A stretch of DNA of 64,000 bases. It comes from CAYWMD01 sp964458575. Lineage in GTDB: Bacteria; Verrucomicrobiota; Verrucomicrobiia; Limisphaerales; JADLHS01. The stretch is taken from positions 1-64,000 of the forward strand of contig CAYWMD010000013.1 of the NCBI GenBank assembly GCA_964458575.1, written 5' to 3'. Below the pieces are notes generated by a model. It was not told the origin of the DNA, did not search any database, and saw only the letters and a program-made list of their open reading frames with translations. Positions within the stretch are counted from its first letter, which is position 1, and each line of letters opens with the position of its first letter. A program made the translations under genes and the position numbers. Below are positions 39,562-48,387 of the stretch, piece after piece.

Positions 39562-40896
39562 TCAGCCACCGAGTGAAGTCGGATCCGTCGCGTCGCCCTT
39601 GTTGAAGTCCACATACTCCTCAGTCAGGTCTGCGGCGTACATCACAGCGCTGGACTTGCCGAGGTTAAGATTGATGTGCAGTTCAAATTCCTTGGGCGCA
39701 ACGGCGAGGCAGAGTTGCTTGAACGTCGCCTTGGTTGGTTGGCCGCGCTTGAGACTCCACAATATCTTTTGGCTGCCCGGAGAGCTGAAGCCGATGTCCA
39801 CTTTGTCCTCCACTACCGTTGCGGCGCTGTAGCCGATGGCGTCCATGATGCGGCCCCAATTCGGGTCGCCGCCGTGCCAGCTTGTTTTCACCAGCGGACT
39901 GTTGGCCACGGCGCGGGCGGCGGCATCGGCGTCCTGAATCGTCTTCGCGCCGTTCACGCGCACAGTTACGACGCGGTGAACGCCTTCGCCGTCCCGCACG
40001 ATCATTTTCGCGAGTTCAAGGCAGACGTGGTTCAGCGCCGCCTGAAACGTTCGGCGGTGGATGTTGAACGTTGAATGTTGAATGTTCTTGTTTCCCGCCT
40101 GCCCATTCGCCAGCACCAGCACGGTATCATTGGTGCTCATGTCGCCATCCACGGTGATGCGATTGAAACTTTGCGCGACGGCTTCGCGCAACGCGGCCTG
40201 CAAAGTCTTGGCTTCAATCGCCGCATCCGTGGTGATGAAACAAAGCATCGTGGCGTGCAGCGGCAGCGCGGCGGGTCGCTGGCCGGTCGCCGACATGCCC
40301 GGTTGAATCATCCCCGCGCCTTTGCAGATACCGCCGATGCGGACGGTCTTGCCGCCCAACTTGAATTCCACCGCAATCTGCTTGGGCCGGGTGTCGCTGG
40401 TCATGATGGCCTCGGCAGCTTGCCCCGCGTGGCCGGGAGTTGAGCCGAGGAGTGTCGCGGCTTCGACAATGCCTGCGCGGACGTTGTCCATCGGCATCGT
40501 CACACCAATGCGGCCCGTCGAACCGACGAGGACCAAGCCCGCAGGCAAATCGAGCGCCTGTTCGGTGAAACGAACCATCGCCCGCGCGTCGTCCATGCCC
40601 AGTTTGCCGGTGCAGGCGTTGGCGTTGCCGGAATTCACGACCACAGCCTGCGCGCGGCCGCGCTTCACACGCTCCACACAGACTTTAACCGGCGCGGCAC
40701 AAACCTGGTTGGTGGTGAACATGCCGGCGACGGTCGCAGGCGTTTTGGAAACGATGAGCGCGAGATCGCGTTTCTTGCCTTTCTGGGAGCCTTTGCCGGT
40801 GCCGAGACGTTTGATGTCGCAAAACACGCCGCTGGCCAAAAAGCCCCGGGGCGACGTGATCGAGCCGTGAATTTCTTTGAACAATTTCTGATTCAT
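39562..40896 (-). CDS. argJ: Glutamate N-acetyltransferase/amino-acid acetyltransferase with extra segments
   Basis: This 444-residue ArgJ recycles the acetyl group between acetylornithine and glutamate and self-cleaves at a conserved threonine. The motif normally reads KGxGMIxPxMATML. Here it is KGAGMIQPGM, then 13 extra residues, then HATMLCF (Thr216). A second oddity is a family C tract at about residues 270-280 (NIQHSTFNIHRRTFQ). The N-terminal GFLASGVFCDIK and the C-terminal EEYVDFNKGDATDP are standard. Confidence 0.94.
   Translation of the reverse strand: MNQKLFKEIHGSITSPRGFLASGVFCDIKRLGTGKGSQKGKKRDLALIVSKTPATVAGMFTTNQVCAAPVKVCVERVKRGRAQAVVVNSGNANACTGKLGMDDARAMVRFTEQALDLPAGLVLVGSTGRIGVTMPMDNVRAGIVEAATLLGSTPGHAGQAAEAIMTSDTRPKQIAVEFKLGGKTVRIGGICKGAGMIQPGMSATGQRPAALPLHATMLCFITTDAAIEAKTLQAALREAVAQSFNRITVDGDMSTNDTVLVLANGQAGNKNIQHSTFNIHRRTFQAALNHVCLELAKMIVRDGEGVHRVVTVRVNGAKTIQDADAAARAVANSPLVKTSWHGGDPNWGRIMDAIGYSAATVVEDKVDIGFSSPGSQKILWSLKRGQPTKATFKQLCLAVAPKEFELHINLNLGKSSAVMYAADLTEEYVDFNKGDATDPTSLGG
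40059..40090. repeat. Family C heptamer tract in frame inside argJ
   Basis: TGTTGAACGTTGAATGTTGAATG consists of near-identical heptamers (GTTGAAT/C). On the coding strand it reads AACATTCAACATTCAACG and yields the peptide NIQHSTFNI. It lies in a surface-type loop between conserved blocks. Confidence 0.85.
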
Positions 40897-40955
40897 TCTT
40901 CGACGTGACTTTGCGGATGAAAGGCAGCGTTTTCAACTCGAAACGCGGCAAAGTT

Positions 40956-40982
40956 GGACAGGCGTCGCGCGACGCCTGTCCT
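40956..40982. repeat. Collapsed family B palindrome at a gene end
   Basis: GGACAGGCGTC (40956-40966), a GCGC loop and GACGCCTGTCC (40971-40981) make an 11-bp perfect stem. On the minus strand the stop codon (TAG, 40983-40981) of the methyltransferase gene is part of the element's edge, so the element lies at the gene's 3' end. It may work as a mRNA stabilising or ending stem. Confidence 0.85.
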
Positions 40983-41781
40983 ACGTCTTTATCGCCTCAA
41001 TTTCCAGCCGCACCATGCGGACGTGAATGTTGCCGGATTCATCCGCCGGATGTTTGGCCACGTAGCGTTTCGTCACCGCCATGATGAATTCTTCCCGTAA
41101 ATTGTCCGGCACGCGCTGGGTGTAGGGCAGCCAGGTTGTGCGCAGCCACGAGGCAAAACCTTCCGCACCGCAGTAAGTCGCGTCCTTGGGGGCGAGCTCC
41201 ACGCGGCCGGATTTGAAGCCAAAGCGCGGCAGCCATTTTTCGTAATTTTCCGGGGCGTAGAAAAAGTAAGGCTTCGGCAGCTTGCGGAAGAAATTTCTCC
41301 ACTGAGCCTGGCGCATCACCGGGCGCAGCGCGACAAAGACATCCTGCGCGTTGCCCTTGCCGCCGCAGGACACGATAAGCCGCCCTCCCGGTCTCAGGAC
41401 CGCCGCCGCGCCGCGGAGAATCGCCTGATGGTCGTCCACCCAGTGCCACGCGGCGTTGGAGAAAACGACGTCAAAGTTCCGGGCAAAGCGCAGGTGGCGC
41501 GCATCCATCAAATGAAACGCGAGGTTCTGGCTTTTTTGCGACGCAAAAGTTTTCTTCGCGAACGCGATCATCTCTCGCGAGGCATCCACTCCGGTGACAG
41601 AACCTAGCGGAACGGCCCGCGCAATTTCCACGGTGACCTTGCCGTCGCCGCAACCGACGTCGAGGATGTGCTCATCACCGCGCAGTTTGAGTTTCGCGAT
41701 GAGTTCGCGCGCCCATGTTTGCTGGACGGCGGAATTCGCAGCGTAATCCGCTGCGTTCCATTTGGCGGTGGTGACGGCCAC
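40981..41781 (-). CDS. SAM-dependent methyltransferase within the arg cluster
   Basis: I start it at the GTG at 41781, three bases after the argC stop; the longer frame overlaps argC and reads as low-complexity. The ~266-residue product shows a class I methyltransferase fold: ILDVGCGDGKVTVEIA (motif I), VTGVDASREMIAFA and VVFSNAAWHWVDDH, as in trans-aconitate methyltransferases. The substrate is unknown. It lies between argC and argJ in the same direction, so it is co-transcribed. Confidence 0.87.
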   Translation of the reverse strand: MAVTTAKWNAADYAANSAVQQTWARELIAKLKLRGDEHILDVGCGDGKVTVEIARAVPLGSVTGVDASREMIAFAKKTFASQKSQNLAFHLMDARHLRFARNFDVVFSNAAWHWVDDHQAILRGAAAVLRPGGRLIVSCGGKGNAQDVFVALRPVMRQAQWRNFFRKLPKPYFFYAPENYEKWLPRFGFKSGRVELAPKDATYCGAEGFASWLRTTWLPYTQRVPDNLREEFIMAVTKRYVAKHPADESGNIHVRMVRLEIEAIKT

Positions 41782-41783
41782 AA

Positions 41784-42845
41784 TCAGACCAACCCGGAAG
41801 TTTCCGGAAAGCCGCAGAGTATGTTCATGCTCTGGACCGCCTGGCCGCTGGCGCCTTTGACCAGGTTGTCCTCCGCACTCATGACGATGAGCCGGCCGGT
41901 GCGGGGATCGATGCGCCACGCGATTTCGATGACATTCGTCCCGACGACGTTTTTGGTGTCGGGCAACGCCTTGCCTCCGAGCAGGCGCACGAACGGTTCG
42001 TTGCCGTAGGCCGCCCGGTAGCACGCGGCAACTTTTTCGCCGAGCGCCGCGGCGCCGGCTGCATCCTTGAAGTGTTCGGCGGGCGCGAGGTAGAGCGTGG
42101 TCAGGATGCCGCGATTGACCGGAATCAAGTGCGGCGTGAATTGAATCGTCACGGTTGTTCCGGCGGCGAGCGAGAGTTCCTGTTCGATCTCGGAAAGGTG
42201 ACGATGCTTCGGCAGGCCGTAGGGCCGGACACTTTCATTGCATTCGACAAACAGATAGTCCAGCTCGGCCTTGCGGCCCGCACCGCTCACGCCGCTCAAC
42301 GAATCGGCAATGATGCTGTGCGGATTAATCAGTTTCGCCTTCAGCAGCGGGATGACCGGCAGCAGAATGCTGGTCGGATAGCAACCCGGCGACGCGATGA
42401 GCGAGGTGTTTTTGATTTGTTCGCGGTAAACTTCGGGCAGGCCGTAAACCGCCTTGTCCAAGAGGTTTGGCGCGGGGTGGTCGTGCGCGTAAAATTCCTT
42501 GTAAACCGCAGCGCTTTTCACGCGGAAATCGGCGCTCAGATCAATGACCACGCTGCCGGTCCTGGTCAACGGCACCGCGTATTCGGCCGCGACGCCGTGC
42601 GGCAGTGCCAAAAAAACCACTTCGGCCTCCTTTGCCAACTGGTCCGCATTTGGCTCGGTGAAGCGGATGGTCTTGGATTTGGGATGATTCGCGAATTTCG
42701 GAAAAACCTGGGCGAGCGTTTGCCCGGCGTATTGGCGCGAGGTCACGGCGGCGAGTTCCACGTGCGGATGCGAGAGCAGCAGCCGTACAAGTTCTTCGCC
42801 CGAGTAACCCGAGGCGCCGACGATGGCGACTTTTTTCGTTTTCAT
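41784..42845 (-). CDS. argC: N-acetyl-gamma-glutamyl-phosphate reductase
   Basis: This 353-residue enzyme reduces acetylglutamyl phosphate in arginine synthesis. The NADP motif is VGASGYSGEELVRLL at the N-terminus, and the catalytic cysteine is in ASPGCYPTS. The C-terminal half has GVSGAGRKAEL and EPFVRLLGGKALPDTKNVVGTN, as expected. It heads the cluster argC-methyltransferase-argJ-argB-nucleotidyltransferase-argD-argF on the minus strand. No ArgR box is identifiable by eye in the 46-bp gap upstream. Confidence 0.96.
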   Translation of the reverse strand: MKTKKVAIVGASGYSGEELVRLLLSHPHVELAAVTSRQYAGQTLAQVFPKFANHPKSKTIRFTEPNADQLAKEAEVVFLALPHGVAAEYAVPLTRTGSVVIDLSADFRVKSAAVYKEFYAHDHPAPNLLDKAVYGLPEVYREQIKNTSLIASPGCYPTSILLPVIPLLKAKLINPHSIIADSLSGVSGAGRKAELDYLFVECNESVRPYGLPKHRHLSEIEQELSLAAGTTVTIQFTPHLIPVNRGILTTLYLAPAEHFKDAAGAAALGEKVAACYRAAYGNEPFVRLLGGKALPDTKNVVGTNVIEIAWRIDPRTGRLIVMSAEDNLVKGASGQAVQSMNILCGFPETSGLV

Positions 42846-42891
42846 CAGTGCTTTCTTTTACCGCAGGGTGTCTGCGGCTTGGAGATTAATC

Positions 42892-43239
42892 TTACCGAGT
42901 CTTTGGTTCCGCTTTTCCGTAAAGCTCCAGCGGGGCTTTGTCAAAATACTTGAACAATGCGGGGCACAACCAGCCCTCGATTCCAAGCTGCGGACAAAAA
43001 TACCAGTTGCCACCATACTCTTCGCGCCGCCATTCCAGCTTAACCTGATGGCCGGGGAACGGGGTGGGTGAGAACAAGAGGCGGAATCCTTGTTCGGCGT
43101 CGGGAATGGCGGTCACGAGTCGGGTGATCATCTCATCGATGCCAAATACGAAAGGCTCACGACGCAATTCAACATCCGGATCGTCGAAGACCCACATGCC
43201 CTCGTGTTTGTATGGAAACAGCACCGAAATCGCATTCAT
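42892..43239 (-). CDS. Conserved protein of unknown function (DUF6717-like)
   Basis: This 115-residue soluble protein starts MNAISVLFPYKHEGMWVFDD. It has a Trp/Tyr/Gly-rich second half (YGGNWYFCPQLGIEGWLC) and a charged end. I associate the beginning with the DUF6717 family, with limited certainty. It may share a transcript with argC downstream (46-bp gap). Upstream lies the rpsI terminator. Confidence 0.72.
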   Translation of the reverse strand: MNAISVLFPYKHEGMWVFDDPDVELRREPFVFGIDEMITRLVTAIPDAEQGFRLLFSPTPFPGHQVKLEWRREEYGGNWYFCPQLGIEGWLCPALFKYFDKAPLELYGKAEPKTR

Positions 43240-43253
43240 AAGAATCGGCTTTC

Positions 43254-43290
43254 AAAACAAAAAACCCCGCCGGATTGAACCAGCGGGGCT
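43254..43290 (-). terminator. Rho-independent terminator after rplM-rpsI
   Basis: On the minus strand CCCCGC (43288-43283) pairs with GCGGGG (43270-43265) around a 12-base loop, followed by TTTTTTGTTTTG. It lies 19 bp after the rpsI stop and precedes the DUF6717-like gene. Confidence 0.85.
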
Positions 43291-43308
43291 TGGAAATTTC
43301 CAGCGCGA

Positions 43309-43725
43309 TTAACGTTTCGAGTATTGGAAGCGTTTGCGCGCGCCCGGCTGGCCGTACTTCTTGCGCTCTTTCATGCGCGGGTCGCGGGTCAGCAAACCCT
43401 CGGCCTTGAGCGTGCCGCGCAGGTTGGCGTCGAACTGCAACAGCGCCCGGGCGATGCCGTGGCGCACCGCGCCGGCCTGCCCGTTCGGGCCGCCCCCGGT
43501 GACGTTGATCCGGGCGTCCAATTTGCCTTCCGTGCCGGTGACGGTCAGCGGCTGGGTTGCAGTCGCCCGGAGGGTTTCAACGGCAAAATAAACGTCGAAG
43601 GGCCGTCCGTTCACGGTGATCTTGCCAGTGCCGGTCGCGAGACGCACGCGCGCAATGGCCGTCTTGCGGCGGCCAGTGCCGAGGTATTCCGGGGTTTTGG
43701 GTTCGGTAGCTTTGATTTCGGCCAT
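43309..43725 (-). CDS. rpsI: 30S ribosomal protein S9
   Basis: This 138-residue S9 has all its marks: GTGRRKTAIARVRL, the GGGPNGQAGAVRHGIARAL segment, and the basic C-terminal tail ending QYSKR that reaches the decoding site. A ~12-residue acidic/polar extension precedes the S9 core. It follows rplM in the classical L13-S9 operon, separated by a family C tract of 45 bp. Confidence 0.97.
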   Translation of the reverse strand: MAEIKATEPKTPEYLGTGRRKTAIARVRLATGTGKITVNGRPFDVYFAVETLRATATQPLTVTGTEGKLDARINVTGGGPNGQAGAVRHGIARALLQFDANLRGTLKAEGLLTRDPRMKERKKYGQPGARKRFQYSKR

Positions 43726-43734
43726 GGTGAAAAA

Positions 43735-43770
43735 ACGTTGAATCGTTGAAAGGTTAAATCGTTAAAACGT
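43735..43770. repeat. Family C tract between rpsI and rplM
   Basis: GTTGAATCGTTGAAAGG, then TTAAATCGTTAAAACGTT: nine-base words of GTTGAA/GTTAAA with CG, similar to the tract at 11.9 kb. It sits in the transcribed gap of a ribosomal protein operon. Confidence 0.7.
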
Positions 43771-44205
43771 TCAGGCCGCGGCCTTCAGTGCTTCGGGCTT
43801 TTGCGCTCCATGCGGGTGATTCGGGCCTTTGTACACCTTCAGCTTCGTGAGCAACTGCGCGCCAAGCCGGTTCTTGGGGATCATGCCTTTGACAGCGTGC
43901 GTGATGAGTTTCTCGGGATGTCGCGCGCGGATTTCCGCCACGGACCGATATTTCTCGCCGCCCTTCCAACCGGAATACGTCATGAATTCCTTCTGGGTTT
44001 CCTTCTTGCCGGTCACGCGCACCTTTTCCGCGTTGATGACGACAACAAAGCCGCCCGCGTCGAGATGGGGGGTGAAGACCGGCGTATTTTTCCCGCGCAG
44101 AATGTCGGCGACCTGCACAGCCAGGCGGCCAAGCACGGCACCATCGGCGTCCACCACGTGCCATTTGCGCTGATCCAAATTGACTTTAGGCAAAAACGTT
44201 TTCAT
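43771..44205 (-). CDS. rplM: 50S ribosomal protein L13
   Basis: This L13 of about 144 residues begins MKTFLPKVNLDQRKWHVVDADG, with the ATG at 44205 preferred over the frame's earlier start. Family blocks include VLGRLAVQVADILRGK, VVVINAEKVRVTGKK, KMVYSYSGWKGGEKYR-like (MTYSGWKGGEKYR) and AVKGMIPKNRLG. It assembles early into the large subunit. A candidate promoter lies 25 bp upstream. Confidence 0.97.
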   Translation of the reverse strand: MKTFLPKVNLDQRKWHVVDADGAVLGRLAVQVADILRGKNTPVFTPHLDAGGFVVVINAEKVRVTGKKETQKEFMTYSGWKGGEKYRSVAEIRARHPEKLITHAVKGMIPKNRLGAQLLTKLKVYKGPNHPHGAQKPEALKAAA

Positions 44206-44229
44206 TTCATTCCCGTTCAAAGGGCGCAA

Positions 44230-44257
44230 AAACTATCAGACGAGCGGACGAAGTCAA
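44230..44257 (-). promoter_or_regulatory. Candidate promoter of rplM-rpsI
   Basis: On the minus strand TTGACT (44257-44252) is followed after 16 bp by TAGTTT (44235-44230), about 25 bp before the rplM start. The -35 match is good; the -10 is weak. Confidence 0.45.
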
Positions 44258-44307
44258 TAGCCCATTTCGGCTGGTTTTTGAATGGCAAACCGGGCAGGTT
44301 TCCGGCG

Positions 44308-44892
44308 ATGAATGGCAGCCGGGCCACCGAGCCAAGCCTCCCGCCGTCGGGCGGAGGCTGCGGCAAGCTCTTGTTGGGTACTCCCAACCGGCGGATCGCG
44401 GCCATCGCCCTGGGGGTGTTTGCGCTGGATCAACTGACGAAATATCTGGTGCTCCTTTTCCTCCCCACCCGCGACAGCGAGAAGGTCATTGTGGACGGTT
44501 TCTTCAAGCTGGTTCATTGGGGCAACACGGGCGCGGCCTGGAGCTTGTTGAGCGGGAATAACGAGTTGCTGGCGATCGTGGCGCTGGTCGCTTTGCTGGT
44601 GTTGTTTTTGAGCCGCCATCATTTCGACTCGCGCACCGGCCTGGGGCAGTTGGCCTTTGGCCTGATCTTTGGCGGCATCGCCGGCAACCTGCTGGACCGG
44701 CTGCTCCCCAGCCGGCGACACGTCATAGACTTCATCCGGTTTTACCTCGAGCAACGCGGCGGGGTGGAGGTGGGGTTTCCGGCATTTAACGTGGCGGACA
44801 GCGGCATCTGCATCGGTGTGGCGCTCGTGTTTTTAATCACGTGGAAGAGTGACCGGATGGAGAAAGCGGCCAAGCCTACCATGCCGCCGTGA
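44308..44892 (+). CDS. lspA: Lipoprotein signal peptidase
   Basis: Using the ATG at 44308, this is a 194-residue LspA with four membrane spans. The catalytic aspartates are in GNLLDRL and FNVADSGI, both family signatures, and LDQLTKYLV opens the first span. It removes signal peptides from prolipoproteins such as that coded at 31.8 kb. The ~30-residue N-terminal lead is polar and unusually long. The frame is open further upstream but that part is antisense to rplM and is not used. Confidence 0.95.
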   Translation: MNGSRATEPSLPPSGGGCGKLLLGTPNRRIAAIALGVFALDQLTKYLVLLFLPTRDSEKVIVDGFFKLVHWGNTGAAWSLLSGNNELLAIVALVALLVLFLSRHHFDSRTGLGQLAFGLIFGGIAGNLLDRLLPSRRHVIDFIRFYLEQRGGVEVGFPAFNVADSGICIGVALVFLITWKSDRMEKAAKPTMPP

Positions 44893-44986
44893 CCTGAACA
44901 TTCGACATTCAACAGTCAACGCCCAACATCGAAAGAAGACGCATTGAATGTTCGATGTTGAATGTTGAGTGTTGAATGTTGCCCCG
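44893..44986. repeat. Family C heptamer palindrome between lspA and rluD
   Basis: The left half (ACATTCGACATTCAACAGTC, then CAACGCCCAACATCG) and the right half (ATTGAATGTTCGATGTTG, then AATGTTGAGTGTTGAATG) form an inverted pair of heptamer tracts around a GAAAGAAGACG centre. It takes up the whole gap and ends just before the rluD start. It is the longest family C copy in the window. Confidence 0.85.
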
Positions 44987-45934
<948 letters not shown>

Positions 45935-45975
45935 TGTTGAGACGGCGTTTGACCTGGAAGCAAAAAGCAATTTGA

Positions 45976-48381
45976 ATGGAACGCGCCGCACAATTAAAAT
46001 TCTTCGGCCGCAAGGGAGAGGGGCCGGCGGTTCTCGGAGCGGTTCTCATCGCTCTGGTCACGTTCATTGTTTATCTGCCAGTCCTGAAGGCGGGATACAT
46101 CTGGGATGACGACACGGCGTTGACGGAGAATCCTTTGATCCGGTCCGTGGCGGGTCTGCGCGACATCTGGTTCAGCACGAAGCCGTACGATTATTTTCCG
46201 CTGACGTTCACTTCGTTCTGGCTGGAGTGGCGATTGTGGGGAGCGAACCCGGCCGGTTATCACGTCGTCAACGTGTTGCTCCACATCGTGGGAGCGATTC
46301 TGTTCTGGCGGGTGCTGGCGCGCTTGCGAATTCCCGGCGCGTGGCTCGCGGCAACGGTGTTCGCGGTCCATCCGGTCGCTGTGGCCAGCGTCGCCTGGGT
46401 CGCCGAACGCAAAAACACCCTCTCGCTGGTGTTCTATCTCTGGAGCCTTCTGTGTTATTTTCGCTTCGACTCCGAATCGGGGAATGCCACCAACGGGTCG
46501 CGAGCCAGCAAATGGTATGGGCTGTCCCTGTTTACTTTCCTGCTCGCGCTGTTGAGCAAGACCTCGGTGGTCACTTTGCCCTGTGTGTTGCTGCTCTGCC
46601 TGTGGTGGCGGCGTTCCCGAAATGCGGAGTGCGGAGTGCGGAGTGCGGAATTGATCGCGGATTTGCGGCGACTCGCCCCGTTCTTCGCAATGGCGTTCGT
46701 GCTGGGTTTGGTGACCGTGTGGTTTCAATCGCACCGGGCGATGAGCGGAAATCTGTATCAACGGGATCAACTGGGGATTCGGCTTTTGGGCGGAAGTTGG
46801 GCTGTGTGGTTTTACCTGTGGAAAGCCCTGCTCCCGCTGAATCTGAGCATGATTTATCCGCGGTGGGAAATTCAGTTCGGCTCGGTGGCTGCGTACCTGC
46901 CCGCGCTGCTGGGGTTGGCGGCAATTCTGATTGGCTGGCGTTTCCGCCGGACCTGGGGCGGGGCGTTCCTATGCGGTCTGGGTGGCTTTGCCGTGACGCT
47001 GCTGCCGGTGTTGGGATTCTTCGACATGTCGTTTTTTGTTTATTCGCGTGTGGCGGATCATCTGCAGTATCTGGCGTTGCTCGGAGTGATTGCCGTGGTC
47101 ATTGGCGGTTTGAGCGCGAAGCTCGAGGGCCAAAGTTTGGCCTTTGTTGCTGCGGCGCTGGTGGTTTCGCTCGGTCTGCTCAGTTGGAGCCGGGCGCGCG
47201 CCTTTCGTGGACAGGAAAGCTTGTGGCGCGACACGGTGCAAAAGAATCCCGCAGCCTGGGCGGCGTGGAACAACCTTGGCATGGCCACGAAGAACCCGGC
47301 GGAGGAATACGACTGTTATGTGCGGGCGCTGCGCCTTAATCCCAATTACGTGGACGCGCACAACAATCTGGGCGTCGTGCTTTATCAGCAAGGCCGGCGT
47401 GAAGCAGGCGTGGCGCACTTCTTCGAAGCGGTTCGCCTTCAACCGGGGTCGGCACCCGCCCACAACAACCTCGGCGGTGTGTTGATGGACCAGGGAAAAT
47501 TTGACGATGCCTTGTCGCATTTGAAAAGTGCGATCGAAATCAATCCCAATTACGTGGACGCGCACAATAATCTGGGGCTGGCGTTGCTGCGCCTCGGGCA
47601 GATGGCCGAAGCGGAAGCGCAGTTTGAAACCGTGTTGCGCCTCAACCCCGGCCAGGTCAGCGCGCAGTATTATCTCGGCAACATTGCTTTCGCCCAAGAT
47701 AGGTTCGGCGACGCGGTCAACCGTTACCAGACGGTGTTAAACATCAACCCGGACCACCTCGAAGCGCGGCACAATCTGGCCATGGCGCTGCTGTGGTCGG
47801 GGCAGACCAATCAGGCGATCGTTGAGTTCGACGCGGTGTTGCGATTGAATCCGGATTTTGGGCCGAGCCAGTACCAGCTCGGGGAGATTTCTCTCGAACA
47901 GGGGCGGAAGGCGGAAGCCTTGCGTTGGTTTGCCGCCGCAGTGCAGAGTCAACCCAACGCTCACGAAGCCCGGCATCGTTTGGGAATGCTGCTGGCGGAC
48001 ACGGGCAACCCCCGCGAAGCCATTCAGCACTTGCAACAAGCCGTCGGGCTCAAACCGGAGTGGGTGGACGCGCTCGCCGATCTGGCTTGGTTGCTCGCAA
48101 CACAAGCGGACGCGGCCCTGCGCGATGGCAAGCTGGCCAACGAATTGGCAAGCCGGGCAAATCAGTTGACCGGCGGAACGAATGTGGCGGTGCTGGACAC
48201 GCTGGCAGCGGCGCAGGCCGAGACGGGACAGTTCAACAAGGCGACCCGCACCGCGCAACTGGCAGTCGAGTTCGCCCGGGCATCCGGCAACATGAATCTC
48301 GCTCGGCCCATTGAAGCGCGGTTGCGTCTTTACGAGGCCGGAAGGCCGTTTCGCGGGCACCCGGCGACCAACCCGCGGTGA
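45976..48381 (+). CDS. Polytopic membrane protein with TPR tail (TMTC-like)
   Basis: This 801-residue protein has ten or so membrane spans in residues ~20-410. An early DDDTALTENPLIR loop, like the O-mannosyltransferase/TMTC group (DD motif), comes before HVVNVLLHIVGAILFW and FAVHPVAVASVAWVAERKN. From about residue 440 there are TPR repeats with NPNYVDAHNNLGxxLyxxG units. Residues ~216-226 (NAECGVRSAEL) come from a heptamer tract. It is probably a glycosyltransferase or scaffold of surface glycan assembly. It is convergent with the GT9 gene. Confidence 0.88.
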   Translation: MERAAQLKFFGRKGEGPAVLGAVLIALVTFIVYLPVLKAGYIWDDDTALTENPLIRSVAGLRDIWFSTKPYDYFPLTFTSFWLEWRLWGANPAGYHVVNVLLHIVGAILFWRVLARLRIPGAWLAATVFAVHPVAVASVAWVAERKNTLSLVFYLWSLLCYFRFDSESGNATNGSRASKWYGLSLFTFLLALLSKTSVVTLPCVLLLCLWWRRSRNAECGVRSAELIADLRRLAPFFAMAFVLGLVTVWFQSHRAMSGNLYQRDQLGIRLLGGSWAVWFYLWKALLPLNLSMIYPRWEIQFGSVAAYLPALLGLAAILIGWRFRRTWGGAFLCGLGGFAVTLLPVLGFFDMSFFVYSRVADHLQYLALLGVIAVVIGGLSAKLEGQSLAFVAAALVVSLGLLSWSRARAFRGQESLWRDTVQKNPAAWAAWNNLGMATKNPAEEYDCYVRALRLNPNYVDAHNNLGVVLYQQGRREAGVAHFFEAVRLQPGSAPAHNNLGGVLMDQGKFDDALSHLKSAIEINPNYVDAHNNLGLALLRLGQMAEAEAQFETVLRLNPGQVSAQYYLGNIAFAQDRFGDAVNRYQTVLNINPDHLEARHNLAMALLWSGQTNQAIVEFDAVLRLNPDFGPSQYQLGEISLEQGRKAEALRWFAAAVQSQPNAHEARHRLGMLLADTGNPREAIQHLQQAVGLKPEWVDALADLAWLLATQADAALRDGKLANELASRANQLTGGTNVAVLDTLAAAQAETGQFNKATRTAQLAVEFARASGNMNLARPIEARLRLYEAGRPFRGHPATNPR
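46621..46651. repeat. GCGGAGT heptamer tract in frame in the TPR gene
   Basis: GCGGAGT occurs three times in a row with a fourth copy altered to GCGGAAT. Seven is not a multiple of three, so units shift the frame relative to one another and a change of one unit would break the gene. Present sequence is open. It lies in a loop between two membrane spans. Confidence 0.88.
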
Positions 48382-48387
48382 TGGCGA

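Noticed and set aside
41782..42024. N-terminal 81 codons of the open methyltransferase frame
   Set aside because: They overlap argC and read as His/Arg/Pro-rich antisense-type sequence; GTG 41781 fits better.
43801..44307. Long N-terminal extension of LspA
   Set aside because: This stretch is antisense to rplM. The signal peptidase core starts after the ATG at 44308.
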